15,348 nt of DNA, taken from positions 1 to 15,348 of the forward strand of contig CAYLZG010000107.1 of NCBI GenBank assembly GCA_964387985.1, written 5' to 3'. The position numbers were made by a program, and so were the translations under genes. This document shows, piece by piece, positions 7,425-15,314 of the stretch (positions within the stretch are counted from its first letter, which is position 1; each line of letters begins with the position of its first letter). The stretch comes from JALOOB01 sp964387985 (GTDB taxonomy: Bacteria; Chloroflexota; Anaerolineae; CG2-30-64-16). The notes beneath the pieces were generated by a model. It was not told the origin of the DNA. It made no database searches and saw nothing but the letters and a program-made list of their open reading frames with translations.

Positions 7425-7463
7425 ACCTGCCGGACTGCTCTGGTCCGGCAGGTTTGTATTTTA
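7425..7463 (+). terminator. Intrinsic terminator of cstA
   Basis: An 11-bp perfect stem ACCTGCCGGAC/GTCCGGCAGGT (7425-7435 and 7443-7453, 7-nt loop) is followed directly by TTTGTATTTT. This is a textbook rho-independent terminator 21 bp past the cstA stop. Confidence 0.92.
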
Positions 7464-7515
7464 AATCCCGCGGATGATAGAATCGTTCCGGTGACGACAT
7501 GCGTGAGGCCGATGT

Positions 7516-8034
7516 ATGAATGACAAGCAACTCCAGCGCCTGATTCAGGGCAGCAAGCGCGCACAGCGCGTTCTGCAGAAGCGCCGCCAGGCCGAGGCGG
7601 AGCAGCAGAAATACGAAGCGCGGCGGCAGGAGAACTTGCGGCTGCGCGCGGAATACAGCGAGCAACTGCTGGCGCTGGCGCACGAGAACGGGCTCTGGCA
7701 GGCGGCCGAGAAGGCGGCGCAACGCTTGGGCGGCAACCTGGTCACCCATGTACGCTTCCACGTGCACCAGGGCATGTCGACCGGCTGTATCGATCCTTCG
7801 CTGCTGGCCCCGGAAATCGGTGAGCTGCGTCCGTCCTTCCTCGCGCTGCTGATCAGCTGGCAGGAGGGCGACGACATCAAAGAGGTGGAGATCCGGATGG
7901 ACCGGCGGCAGTGGATCAACCTGCAGACCCGGTTCTTCTCCATCCCGCCCTTCATCTGGCGGCGCAACATGCCCGCGTCGCTGGACGCGCTGCTTGACGG
8001 GGCCATCCGGCGGCCGCGCATCAAGCCGGTTTGA
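7516..8034 (+). CDS. Hypothetical protein with N-terminal coiled coil
   Basis: I do not recognise this 172-residue protein. Residues 1-65 are charged and rich in Lys, Arg, Glu, Gln and Ala with heptad-like spacing, predicting an alpha-helical coiled coil. Residues about 70-172 look globular, with alternating strands (LVTHVRFHVHQG, SFLALLISWQ, DDIKEVEIRM) and aromatic motifs near SIPPFIWRR. There is no signal peptide or membrane helix, so it is probably cytoplasmic. A GTGAGG element lies about 9 nt before the ATG. The gene is flanked by two terminators (7425-7463 and 8163-8201), so it is a single-gene unit, and it reads in the same GC-rich codon style as its neighbours. The short, well-bounded frame supports a real gene. 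No function is proposed. Confidence 0.75.
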   Translation: MNDKQLQRLIQGSKRAQRVLQKRRQAEAEQQKYEARRQENLRLRAEYSEQLLALAHENGLWQAAEKAAQRLGGNLVTHVRFHVHQGMSTGCIDPSLLAPEIGELRPSFLALLISWQEGDDIKEVEIRMDRRQWINLQTRFFSIPPFIWRRNMPASLDALLDGAIRRPRIKPV

Positions 8035-8162
8035 AACACGCTGGATTCCGCTGCCCGGAGCCTATCCAGGAAATAGAAGCGCTGAAGTGATTTCGTGACG
8101 AGAGGGGAACTCGACACGGGAGATGGCTTCCGGCATCATTGCGCCACAGGCGCCTCTCATAC

Positions 8163-8201
8163 AAAGACCGCCCGAAACCTTGTGCTTCGGGCGGTCTTTT
8201 T
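8163..8201. terminator. Bidirectional intrinsic terminator between the hypothetical gene and katG
   Basis: A perfect 14-bp inverted repeat AAAGACCGCCCGAA/TTCGGGCGGTCTTT (8163-8176 and 8186-8199, 9-nt loop) is followed on the plus strand by five Ts and on the minus strand by TTTGT. It can terminate the plus-strand gene ending at 8034 and the minus-strand katG whose stop lies just 8 bp to its right. The stretch 8035-8162 between holds no gene or signal that I recognise. A close relative of this hairpin occurs at 11033-11068. Confidence 0.88.
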
Positions 8202-8206
8202 CGTCA

Positions 8207-10400
<2,194 letters not shown>

Positions 10401-10408
<8 letters not shown>

Positions 10409-10904
10409 CCTGTTGACTCCTTTTGTGTGTGTGATCGAGCGGTACTACCTGGGATTTTGACTGACTATTCTGCCGGCACTCGGGACACAGCCCGTAGAAA
10501 TCGAGCCGGTGGCTGATGACCTGGTAACCCGTCAGATCGGCGACTTCCTGGGTCAGGTCATCCACGAGGCTCACCTGCGGGTCCATGATCTTGCGGCAGT
10601 GCACACAGATCAGATGCGGATGGGGCTCAGGCCGGCTGCCATCGTAACGATTGTCATCGTCACTGAAGCCCAGCTCCAGAACCTCGCCCAGTTCCTTCAG
10701 CAGGTGGAGGGTCTTGTAGACCGTCGCCAGGCTGGTCGTCGGGAACTGCGCCTTGATCTGCTCATACAGGTGAGCTGCACTAGGATGCCCGTCGCTCGAG
10801 GCGATGAGCCGCAGCAGCGCCACGCGTTGGGGCGTCAGGCGGCAATCGCTCCCCTTGAGCTTGGCCGCCAACTGCTGAAATCGAGCTTCGGAATCAGGCA
10901 TCAC
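10401..10904 (-). CDS. perR: Fur family transcriptional regulator, PerR-like
   Basis: The protein (167 residues from the GTG at 10904, or 166 from the adjacent ATG at 10901) has a winged-helix DNA-binding domain (about 20-85, with the recognition region TSLATVYKTLHLL) and a dimerisation/metal domain. The structural zinc cysteines are Cys100/Cys103 and Cys140/Cys143. The PerR-type regulatory site can be read as His40 (GHPSA), Asp88 (NRYD), His95 and His97 (PHPHLIC), and Asp108 (KIMDP). Aspartate at this last position is the PerR-like choice, where Fur usually has glutamate. In PerR, iron-dependent oxidation of the histidines by peroxide releases DNA. Overlap with katG makes peroxide sensing the most likely role. 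The ribosome-binding site is weak. A 7-1-7 inverted repeat upstream suggests autoregulation. Confidence 0.9.
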
Positions 10905-10921
10905 TGAGCATCCAGTCGCAA

Positions 10922-10936
10922 TCTATAGTCTATGGA
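10922..10936. promoter_or_regulatory. Candidate PerR/Fur box upstream of perR-katG
   Basis: TCTATAG-T-CTATGGA is a 7-1-7 inverted repeat in which 6 of 7 arm positions are complementary, the layout of Fur and PerR operators. It lies 17 bp upstream of the GTG start of perR, about where a promoter -10 region would be expected. I could not assign a convincing -35/-10 pair here. PerR binding is an inference from position and symmetry. Confidence 0.5.
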
Positions 10937-11032
10937 GAACCATTATCCGGTCTGGATGATACCCGACGGGCGGGGATCTGTCAAATCGTTGCAGCGGGCA
11001 TCTTCGAGTCCCCGGTGCGACCGTTGGAACGC

Positions 11033-11068
11033 AAAGACCGCCCGAAACACGGAGTTTCGAGCGGTCTT
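11033..11068 (-). terminator. Hairpin terminator downstream of the MBL fragment, related to the katG terminator
   Basis: Arms AAGACCGCCCGAAA (11034-11047) and TTTCGAGCGGTCTT (11055-11068) pair fully in minus-strand RNA with one G-U wobble and a 7-nt loop, followed by TTTG. It begins 68 bp beyond the stop of the minus-strand gene at 11137. Its left 17 nt, including C11032, are identical to the left part of the terminator at 8163-8201. The remaining spacer 10937-11031 shows no gene. Confidence 0.7.
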
Positions 11069-11087
11069 GCGCTGTACTTCCCCACTT

Positions 11088-11114
11088 GTACGGGCGAGGT
11101 TACCTCGCTCGTAC
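11088..11114. repeat. Long near-perfect palindrome
   Basis: GTACGGGCGAGGT (11088-11100) and ACCTCGCTCGTAC (11102-11114) are inverted copies with one mismatch, around a single T. As RNA it gives a 12-bp stem with a TTA loop, with a G-U pair on the plus strand. It sits between the stop of the minus-strand gene at 11137 and the hairpin at 11033-11068. No T-run follows, so it is not a classical terminator. Confidence 0.75.
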
Positions 11115-11136
11115 GCCAGGGGTTTTGTCAGGGTTA

Positions 11137-11688
11137 TCAGTACCCGTCTGCGCGGTAGTTGCACTCGCCGGTCTCGCAATCGCAGGCGGGAATCGCGGTG
11201 GATTCGTCGATCTGGGCGTAGGGATCGCCAATGCCATTCTCGTCGCTGTACTTGGCCGGATTCCGCACGCCGGGGACCGGCTGGGGGACGAAATTCCACT
11301 CGAATTCCGAGACTACGCCTCTCTGCTCGAGGACCTGATCCTTCGATACGGTGATTACCATGCAGTCGAAGGACCAGGTGATGCGGGCAGCCTTTTCCTT
11401 CGGTTTCGGATCCCGGCCCTGGACGACGTTGCAGTGCTGCGCCACGCTCTTCAGCGCACACGTGACCGTGTCGTCGGACACCGGGAAGTGGGTGGCGACG
11501 GTGAGCCGCGGCTTGGGCTCAATCCGGCTGAGAAGGTGCCCGAAGGCCCCTTGGGGCGTGTGGGAGCTGTTCTGAACCATCTGAATCTGCTGGACCGTGG
11601 GCGCAGGAACCAGGCTGGGGTCCGTCACGTGGATCACCTTCATCGCCCAGATCTCGGCCGGCACGATCATCTCGTGGATGAGCAGCAA
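11137..11688 (-). CDS. C-terminal fragment of an MBL-fold metallohydrolase-like protein
   Basis: The frame encodes about 183 residues from a TTG, and family-like codons (PPKLLLIHE) continue a few residues upstream of it. The sequence resembles the C-terminal half of a metallo-beta-lactamase-fold hydrolase. NSSHTPQGAFG (40-50) and PRLTVATHFPVSDDTV supply late metal-site histidines, and WSFDCMVITVSKDQV resembles the closing strands. The N-terminal HxHxDH zinc motif expected in this fold is absent. The homologous part stops where a 60-bp intergenic repeat begins (11700), beyond which the frame reads through unrelated sequence to a stop. I infer a 5'-truncated, probably non-functional gene. The Cys-rich C terminus (ACDCETGECNY) is unusual. 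No ribosome-binding site is evident. Family assignment comes from motif recall and is moderate in certainty. Confidence 0.6.
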   Translation of the reverse strand: MLLIHEMIVPAEIWAMKVIHVTDPSLVPAPTVQQIQMVQNSSHTPQGAFGHLLSRIEPKPRLTVATHFPVSDDTVTCALKSVAQHCNVVQGRDPKPKEKAARITWSFDCMVITVSKDQVLEQRGVVSEFEWNFVPQPVPGVRNPAKYSDENGIGDPYAQIDESTAIPACDCETGECNYRADGY

Positions 11689-11699
11689 CTTCGGGGGGC

Positions 11700-11759
11700 T
11701 TTGGGAACGTCGTTCGCGACAACCGCATACGACAAATCCAGCTGCACAAGTGTCGTTTT
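11700..11759 (-). repeat. Bipartite 60-bp repeat, copy A
   Basis: On the minus strand this is a 17-bp block (11759-11743, beginning AAAACGACACTTG), a 20-bp variable core, and a 23-bp block (11722-11700, ending AACGACGTTCCCAAA). Copy B at 12763-12822 has the same two blocks with one mismatch in each and exactly the same core length, in the opposite orientation. The cores agree at only 8 of 20 positions. The outer edge of copy A coincides with the point where metallohydrolase-like coding sequence begins. The rest of 11689-11822 holds a weak plus-strand hairpin (11778-11810) and no gene. Confidence 0.8.
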
Positions 11760-11822
11760 TTCAGGGGACGATCTGAGTTCGGTCCGGAGGGGTTGTCGAG
11801 GAGGACCGGAGCGCTTTTTCCC

Positions 11823-12518
11823 TCAATCCGCTGGCTTCAGCCCCAGGCTGCCGGCGTAGGCCAGCACCTGCGCGCGGTTGTACAGGTGGAGCCGGTCCAT
11901 GATCTTGGTCATCTGGTAACGCACGGTTCGCTCGCTCAACGAGAGCTGTTCAGCTACCTCCTCGTAGGTCAACCCCAGGGCAACCAGCCGCAGCACCTCA
12001 GCCTGGCGTTCGGTCAGCCCCGCGTGTTCGAGCTGTTTTTGGGCGGGCTGCCCGCCAGGGTCGGGATCTGCAGGCGGGGCCGCCGGCTCTGCGGCATGGC
12101 TGAGCCGGGCGAATTCGTCGAGCAGCTGGCTGGCCAATCCCGGTGAGAAGGGCGGGCTGCCCTGCTCGGCGTCCTGCAGTGCCTGGATGAAGGCCTCCCG
12201 GTCCATCGTCTTCAACAGATACCCGCAGGCCCCGCTCTTGACCGCTTCGAACAGATCCTGGCTTTCGGTCGAGGTGGTGAGCATGACGATCTTCATCTCG
12301 GGCTGCGTGGCCTTGATCTGCCGTGTGGCGGACAAGCCATCGCAGCGGGGCATCCGGACATCCATGAGTATCAGGTCCGGGCGCAACGCCTTGGCCAGCG
12401 CAATGGCTTCCAGCCCATCATTGGCAATCCCCACCACCTCGATGCCGCTCACGGACAGCAGATTGCTGATACCTTCAACCACCAGGCGGTGATCGTCCAC
12501 CAGCAGTACTCTCATCAT
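11823..12518 (-). CDS. NarL/LuxR-type response regulator
   Basis: This 231-residue DNA-binding response regulator would act downstream of a sensor kinase. The receiver domain (3-120) has the acidic pair Asp8/Asp9, phosphoacceptor Asp53 (LILMDVRMP), the conserved Thr81/Thr82 region and Lys103. An Ala/Pro-rich linker (about 135-162) leads to a C-terminal GerE helix-turn-helix (168-222), with LTERQAEVLRLVALGLTYEE and SERTVRYQMTKI. The usual His in the recognition region is Gln here. The first two codons are both ATG. GGGAGGT ends 1 nt before the first, so translation from the second ATG (12515) is more likely. No kinase gene is in the window, so it is an orphan here. Its leader carries four 12-bp repeats, and inverted copies of a 60-bp repeat flank the gene, which may be its own targets or a mark of past rearrangement. 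Confidence 0.93.
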   Translation of the reverse strand: MMRVLLVDDHRLVVEGISNLLSVSGIEVVGIANDGLEAIALAKALRPDLILMDVRMPRCDGLSATRQIKATQPEMKIVMLTTSTESQDLFEAVKSGACGYLLKTMDREAFIQALQDAEQGSPPFSPGLASQLLDEFARLSHAAEPAAPPADPDPGGQPAQKQLEHAGLTERQAEVLRLVALGLTYEEVAEQLSLSERTVRYQMTKIMDRLHLYNRAQVLAYAGSLGLKPAD

Positions 12519-12535
12519 GACCTCCCGTTCTCGGC

Positions 12536-12583
12536 GAGCGTTTGGGTGAGCGTTTGGGTGAGCGTCTGGGTGAGCGTCTGCGG
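12536..12583. repeat. Four tandem 12-bp repeats in the response-regulator leader
   Basis: GAGCGTTTGGGT occurs at 12536-12547 and 12548-12559, then as GAGCGTCTGGGT (12560-12571) and GAGCGTCTGCGG (12572-12583). On the minus strand the array reads as repeated ACCCAAACGCTC and ends about 8 nt before the ribosome-binding site of the response-regulator gene, so it would be transcribed into its leader. Confidence 0.92.
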
Positions 12584-12631
12584 AACATGCCGCTGCGTTT
12601 CTCTCCTGACGAAGAAGCAGTCAATAACAAG

Positions 12632-12640
12632 AGTATACCA
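12632..12640 (-). promoter_or_regulatory. Extended -10 promoter candidate for the response-regulator gene
   Basis: On the minus strand TGGTATACT (12640-12632) is a good extended -10 element (TGn plus TATACT). No clear -35 box lies 17 bp upstream, as extended -10 promoters allow. A start near 12625 would give a leader of about 107 nt that includes the four tandem repeats. Between this element and copy B of the 60-bp repeat (12641-12762) I see no gene. Confidence 0.4.
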
Positions 12641-12762
12641 CATGAGAGGGGCCCTACCGCTCATGTCTCTCACTGCGGCCGCCTGATCTCCAAGGGGGAT
12701 TCGCGCTGCACAGGAGCGTTAGGGTGGACAGCCACGCGGAGTCATCCCATTCGTTCTCTGAT

Positions 12763-12822
12763 AAAACGACACTTGCGCATCCGAAAGCGGCGCGGGCAAT
12801 TGTCGCCAACGACGTTCCCAAA
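12763..12822 (+). repeat. Bipartite 60-bp repeat, copy B
   Basis: The 17-bp block (12763-12779, AAAACGACACTTGCGCA), a 20-bp variable core and the 23-bp block (12800-12822) repeat copy A in inverted orientation with 38 of 40 block positions identical. It ends 28 bp before the ATG of the receiver-like gene at 12851. A possible promoter, TTCCCA (12815-12820), 17-bp spacer, TACGGT with an upstream TGC, starts inside the 23-bp block, so the repeat may be part of the regulatory region of that gene. Confidence 0.8.
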
Positions 12823-12850
12823 ACCCCTGCAAAGTGCTACGGTAGTGAGC

Positions 12851-13231
12851 ATGGGAAAGACACGGAGAGTCCTTGTCTGCGGCAGCAGCGTGGCATTGGC
12901 CGGGATCGAAACCAGCCTGAGCCTGGACCCGGACTGCCAGGTCCTCAGCCATGCGTTGCCCATCGAGCGGGAGGAGCTGAGGAAGCTCGATCCTCACGTC
13001 ATCCTGTTCGATCTTGATGCAGTCTCGGCTGACTTTGTCTATACCATTTCCCGGGAGTTGCCCGGCCTGCTGTTCATCGGAATCGACCTGGAAACGAACC
13101 GCGCCGTGTTGTGGAGCGAGCGCCAGGCGGTAGGGATGTCCAGCCAGGATCTGGTGGACGTGATTCGTGGTTCCGGATCTCCACTGCCGGACACAGACGC
13201 AGATCGTTGGCAGCGTCGCTGGCGGCAGTAA
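12851..13231 (+). CDS. Small receiver-like (pseudo-receiver) protein
   Basis: The 126-residue protein has the alternating strand-helix layout of a CheY-like receiver: RRVLVCGSS as first strand, PHVILFDLDAV as third strand with Asp54 where the phosphoacceptor would sit, then GLLFIGIDLE and a final helix SSQDLVDVIRG. The acidic pair that binds magnesium after the first strand is replaced by Cys-Gly-Ser-Ser, and no conserved Lys follows strand five, so ordinary phosphorylation is unlikely. There is no output domain, signal peptide or membrane helix. The ATG at 12851 lacks a clear ribosome-binding site, and GTG at 12845 is an alternative. The frame is open much further upstream, but that part contains the repeat and is unlikely to be coding. 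It lies 22 bp before a lipoprotein gene and may lead a three-gene operon. Receiver kinship is inferred from pattern only. Confidence 0.6.
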   Translation: MGKTRRVLVCGSSVALAGIETSLSLDPDCQVLSHALPIEREELRKLDPHVILFDLDAVSADFVYTISRELPGLLFIGIDLETNRAVLWSERQAVGMSSQDLVDVIRGSGSPLPDTDADRWQRRWRQ

Positions 13232-13253
13232 TCGACGAAAGGTGAGCCCGAAA

Positions 13254-13667
13254 ATGAAACGTAAAACTTGGACCGGTCTCTTGCTTGTGTTGCTCCTGGC
13301 GACGGCCTGCGTGGCGCTGCCGTCCGCCGCGCCGGAGCCAACGCAACCGTCAGCCGCCATCGCCAACCCGGCGTCGCAGAACTGCCTGTCACAGGGTGGC
13401 ACGCTGCAGATCGAGCAGCGCGGTGACGGCGGGGAGTATGGCGTGTGCTACTTCGAGGATAACCGGCAGTGTGAGGAGTGGGCGCTGCTGCGGGGCGAAT
13501 GCCCGGTTGGCGGGGTCAAGGTGACGGGTTATCTGACCGAGGCCGCGCGCTTCTGCGCTATTTCGGGCGGGGAGTATGACCAGGATGGCGGCTGCACGTT
13601 CAAGAACGGCGTGAAGTGCGCCGCGGAGGCCTTCTATGCGGGCACTTGCAGCCCCAACGCCCCTTAA
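13254..13667 (+). CDS. Lipoprotein with two DUF333-like modules
   Basis: This 137-residue protein starts at the ATG at 13254, preceded by GAAAGGTGA. It has a basic N terminus, a Leu-rich hydrophobic segment and a lipobox LATAC with Cys19, so it should be membrane-anchored and exported. After an Ala/Pro linker (20-42) comes a DUF333-type module: NCLSQGGTLQIEQRGDGGEY, GVCYFEDNRQCEEWALLRGEC. A second, shorter module follows (FCAISGGEYDQDGGCTFKNG, ending KCAAEAFYAGTC). Both carry the family pattern Cys...Gly-Gly...Cys.F..G..C...Ala/Trp...Gly.C, which suggests an internal duplication and disulphide bonds outside the cell. DUF333 proteins are small secreted proteins or lipoproteins without a settled function. 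It sits 22 bp after the receiver-like gene and 48 bp before the PepD-like dipeptidase, probably as one operon. Confidence 0.87.
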   Translation: MKRKTWTGLLLVLLLATACVALPSAAPEPTQPSAAIANPASQNCLSQGGTLQIEQRGDGGEYGVCYFEDNRQCEEWALLRGECPVGGVKVTGYLTEAARFCAISGGEYDQDGGCTFKNGVKCAAEAFYAGTCSPNAP

Positions 13668-13715
13668 GGAACCTGGGGCCCCGGGCGCCGCGTGACCAAG
13701 AGAGGAGATTGAGAC

Positions 13716-15314
13716 ATGTCTGGCCTTCTGTGCAAGCCGTTCCTGCGGTTGTCTGCCGTTCTCGCGATCCTCGCGTCGCTCCTGGCAGCCGGCTGCGTGT
13801 CCCTGCCTGACGCCGGCCCCTCGGCGCCGCCCGCCAGCGCCGGCCCGGTGCCGCTCGAGGAAGTACTCTCCGCGCTCCAGCCGCCTGAATTCTGGCAGAT
13901 CTTCTACGACCTGACGCAGATCCCGCGTCCTTCCGGGCACGTGGAGCAGGTGCGTGCCTTCCTCGTCGAGTTCGGCGAGGGCCTCGGCCTCGAAACGTCG
14001 GTGGACGAGGCCGGCAACGTGCTGATTCGCAGGCCGGCTGCTAAGGGCCTCGAGAACCGTAAAGGCGTGCTCCTGCAGTCCCACATGGACATGGTGGCCG
14101 AGAAGACCCCCGATGCCGTACACGAGTTCGTCACAGATCCCCTGGACGTGTACGTCGAGGACGGCTGGGTGAAGGCTAACGGGACGACACTCGGCGCGGA
14201 TAACGGCGCGGGCATGGCGATCGCCATGGCGATCCTCCAGTCGAAGACGCTCAACGCCGGCCCCATCGAGGCCCTGTTCACGGTCGACGAGGAAACGACG
14301 ATGTCGGGCGCCGGCGGCCTGAAGCCGGGCGAGCTGCAGAGCGAGATCTACATCAACCTTGACGCCGAGATCGAGGGGCAGTTCATCATCAGCAGCGCGG
14401 GTGGCGCTGCAGCCGGCGTGCAGGCGGCCTACCGCGAAGTTTCCCTGCCCGCCGAGATGGCCGCCTTCCGGTTCTCGGTGCAGGGTCTCGCGGGCGGCCA
14501 CTCCGGGCTGGACATTCACCTGGGGCGCGGCCATGCCGGGAAGCTCATGGTGCGCTGGCTGCGGGAGGCCGCGGCGAGGTATGGGCTGCGCGTGGCGGAG
14601 ATGGCGTCGGGCACCGCGGGCAACGCCATCCCCCGAGAGGCCACTGCGCTGGTCTGCGTGCCGCAGGCGCAGGCGGAGGCCTTCCTCAGGGGCATCACGG
14701 ACTACGAGGCGACCCTCAAGGCGGAGCTCGCGGCCGTCGAGCCGGAGTTGAGCGTTGGCGCTGTTCCGGCCGGCCTGCCCGCCCTGGTGATGGACGAAGC
14801 GGACCAGCGGAGGCTGCTCGCCGCGCTCTATGCCACGCCCCAGGGGGTGATCCGCATGAGTGACGCCGCGCCCGGGCTGGTGGAAACATCCACCAACATG
14901 GGGATTGTGCGGGCGCAGGCCGGCACACTCGAGGTGACCAACTACATGCGCAGCTCGTTGGATTCTGCGCTGGACGATCTGGCCGGGCTGGTTGCCAGCG
15001 TATGGGAGTTGGCAGGCGTGCCGGTGGCGGTCAGCGGTCGCTATGTCGGCTGGGCGCCCAATCCCAACTCGCCGATCCTGGCCGTTATGCAGGAGGTATA
15101 CGAGGAGGAGTTCGGCTTCCCGGCCGAAGTTGCCGGTGTCCATGCCGGAACGGAATGCGGAACGATCGTGGTCAAATACCCCCAGCTGGACGCGGTCGCA
15201 ATCGGGCCGACGATCGAGGACGTCCATTCGCCCGACGAGAAGATGGAAGTGGCCAGTGTGCAGAAGGTCGTGGACCTTCTGGCGGCCACGCTGGAGCGCT
15301 CACCTGAGAAGTGA
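13716..15314 (+). CDS. pepD: PepD-like M20 family aminoacyl-histidine dipeptidase, lipoprotein form
   Basis: The 532-residue protein resembles the two-zinc dipeptidase PepD (Xaa-His dipeptidase, beta-Ala-His type), about 485 residues in E. coli. The extra N terminus is a signal peptide with lipobox LLAAGC (Cys27) and an Ala/Pro linker to about residue 46, so it should act outside the cytoplasm. Catalytic features in order are His123 and Asp125 (SHMDMV), Asp162 (LGADNGAG), Glu192/Glu193 (DEETTMSGA), Asp216 (INLDAE), the dimerisation-domain motif GGHSGLDIHLGRGHAG (260-275), HAGTECG (476-482) and His504 (DVHSPDE). All expected metal-site positions are filled. The ATG at 13716 follows GAGAGGAGA. 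It is probably the last gene of the cluster with the receiver-like and DUF333 genes and could release amino acids for uptake. The exact peptide specificity is unknown. Confidence 0.93.
   Translation: MSGLLCKPFLRLSAVLAILASLLAAGCVSLPDAGPSAPPASAGPVPLEEVLSALQPPEFWQIFYDLTQIPRPSGHVEQVRAFLVEFGEGLGLETSVDEAGNVLIRRPAAKGLENRKGVLLQSHMDMVAEKTPDAVHEFVTDPLDVYVEDGWVKANGTTLGADNGAGMAIAMAILQSKTLNAGPIEALFTVDEETTMSGAGGLKPGELQSEIYINLDAEIEGQFIISSAGGAAAGVQAAYREVSLPAEMAAFRFSVQGLAGGHSGLDIHLGRGHAGKLMVRWLREAAARYGLRVAEMASGTAGNAIPREATALVCVPQAQAEAFLRGITDYEATLKAELAAVEPELSVGAVPAGLPALVMDEADQRRLLAALYATPQGVIRMSDAAPGLVETSTNMGIVRAQAGTLEVTNYMRSSLDSALDDLAGLVASVWELAGVPVAVSGRYVGWAPNPNSPILAVMQEVYEEEFGFPAEVAGVHAGTECGTIVVKYPQLDAVAIGPTIEDVHSPDEKMEVASVQKVVDLLAATLERSPEK

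Noticed and set aside
10975..11031. A tRNA T-arm-like string (TTCGAGTCCCC)
   Set aside because: No flanking acceptor, D or anticodon arms can be folded around it on either strand.
11778..11818. A plus-strand hairpin (8-bp stem, 17-nt loop) followed shortly by five Ts, resembling an intrinsic terminator
   Set aside because: No plus-strand gene ends upstream, the stem is short with a large loop, and on the minus strand, where the response-regulator gene ends, no T-run follows.
12536..12583. A CRISPR array or iteron-type replication origin
   Set aside because: The repeats are directly contiguous 12-mers without spacers, and no Cas, Rep or DnaA-box features are nearby.
12542..12850. N-terminal extension of the receiver-like protein, including a Gly-Glu-Arg-Leu repeat segment
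   Set aside because: The repeated amino acids are simply the 12-bp DNA repeat translated, and the extension passes through the 60-bp repeat. The receiver-like fold begins right after the ATG at 12851.
13389..15227. A minus-strand open frame of 612 codons opposite pepD
   Set aside because: It mirrors the codon structure of the intact PepD-like gene and shows no motifs of its own.
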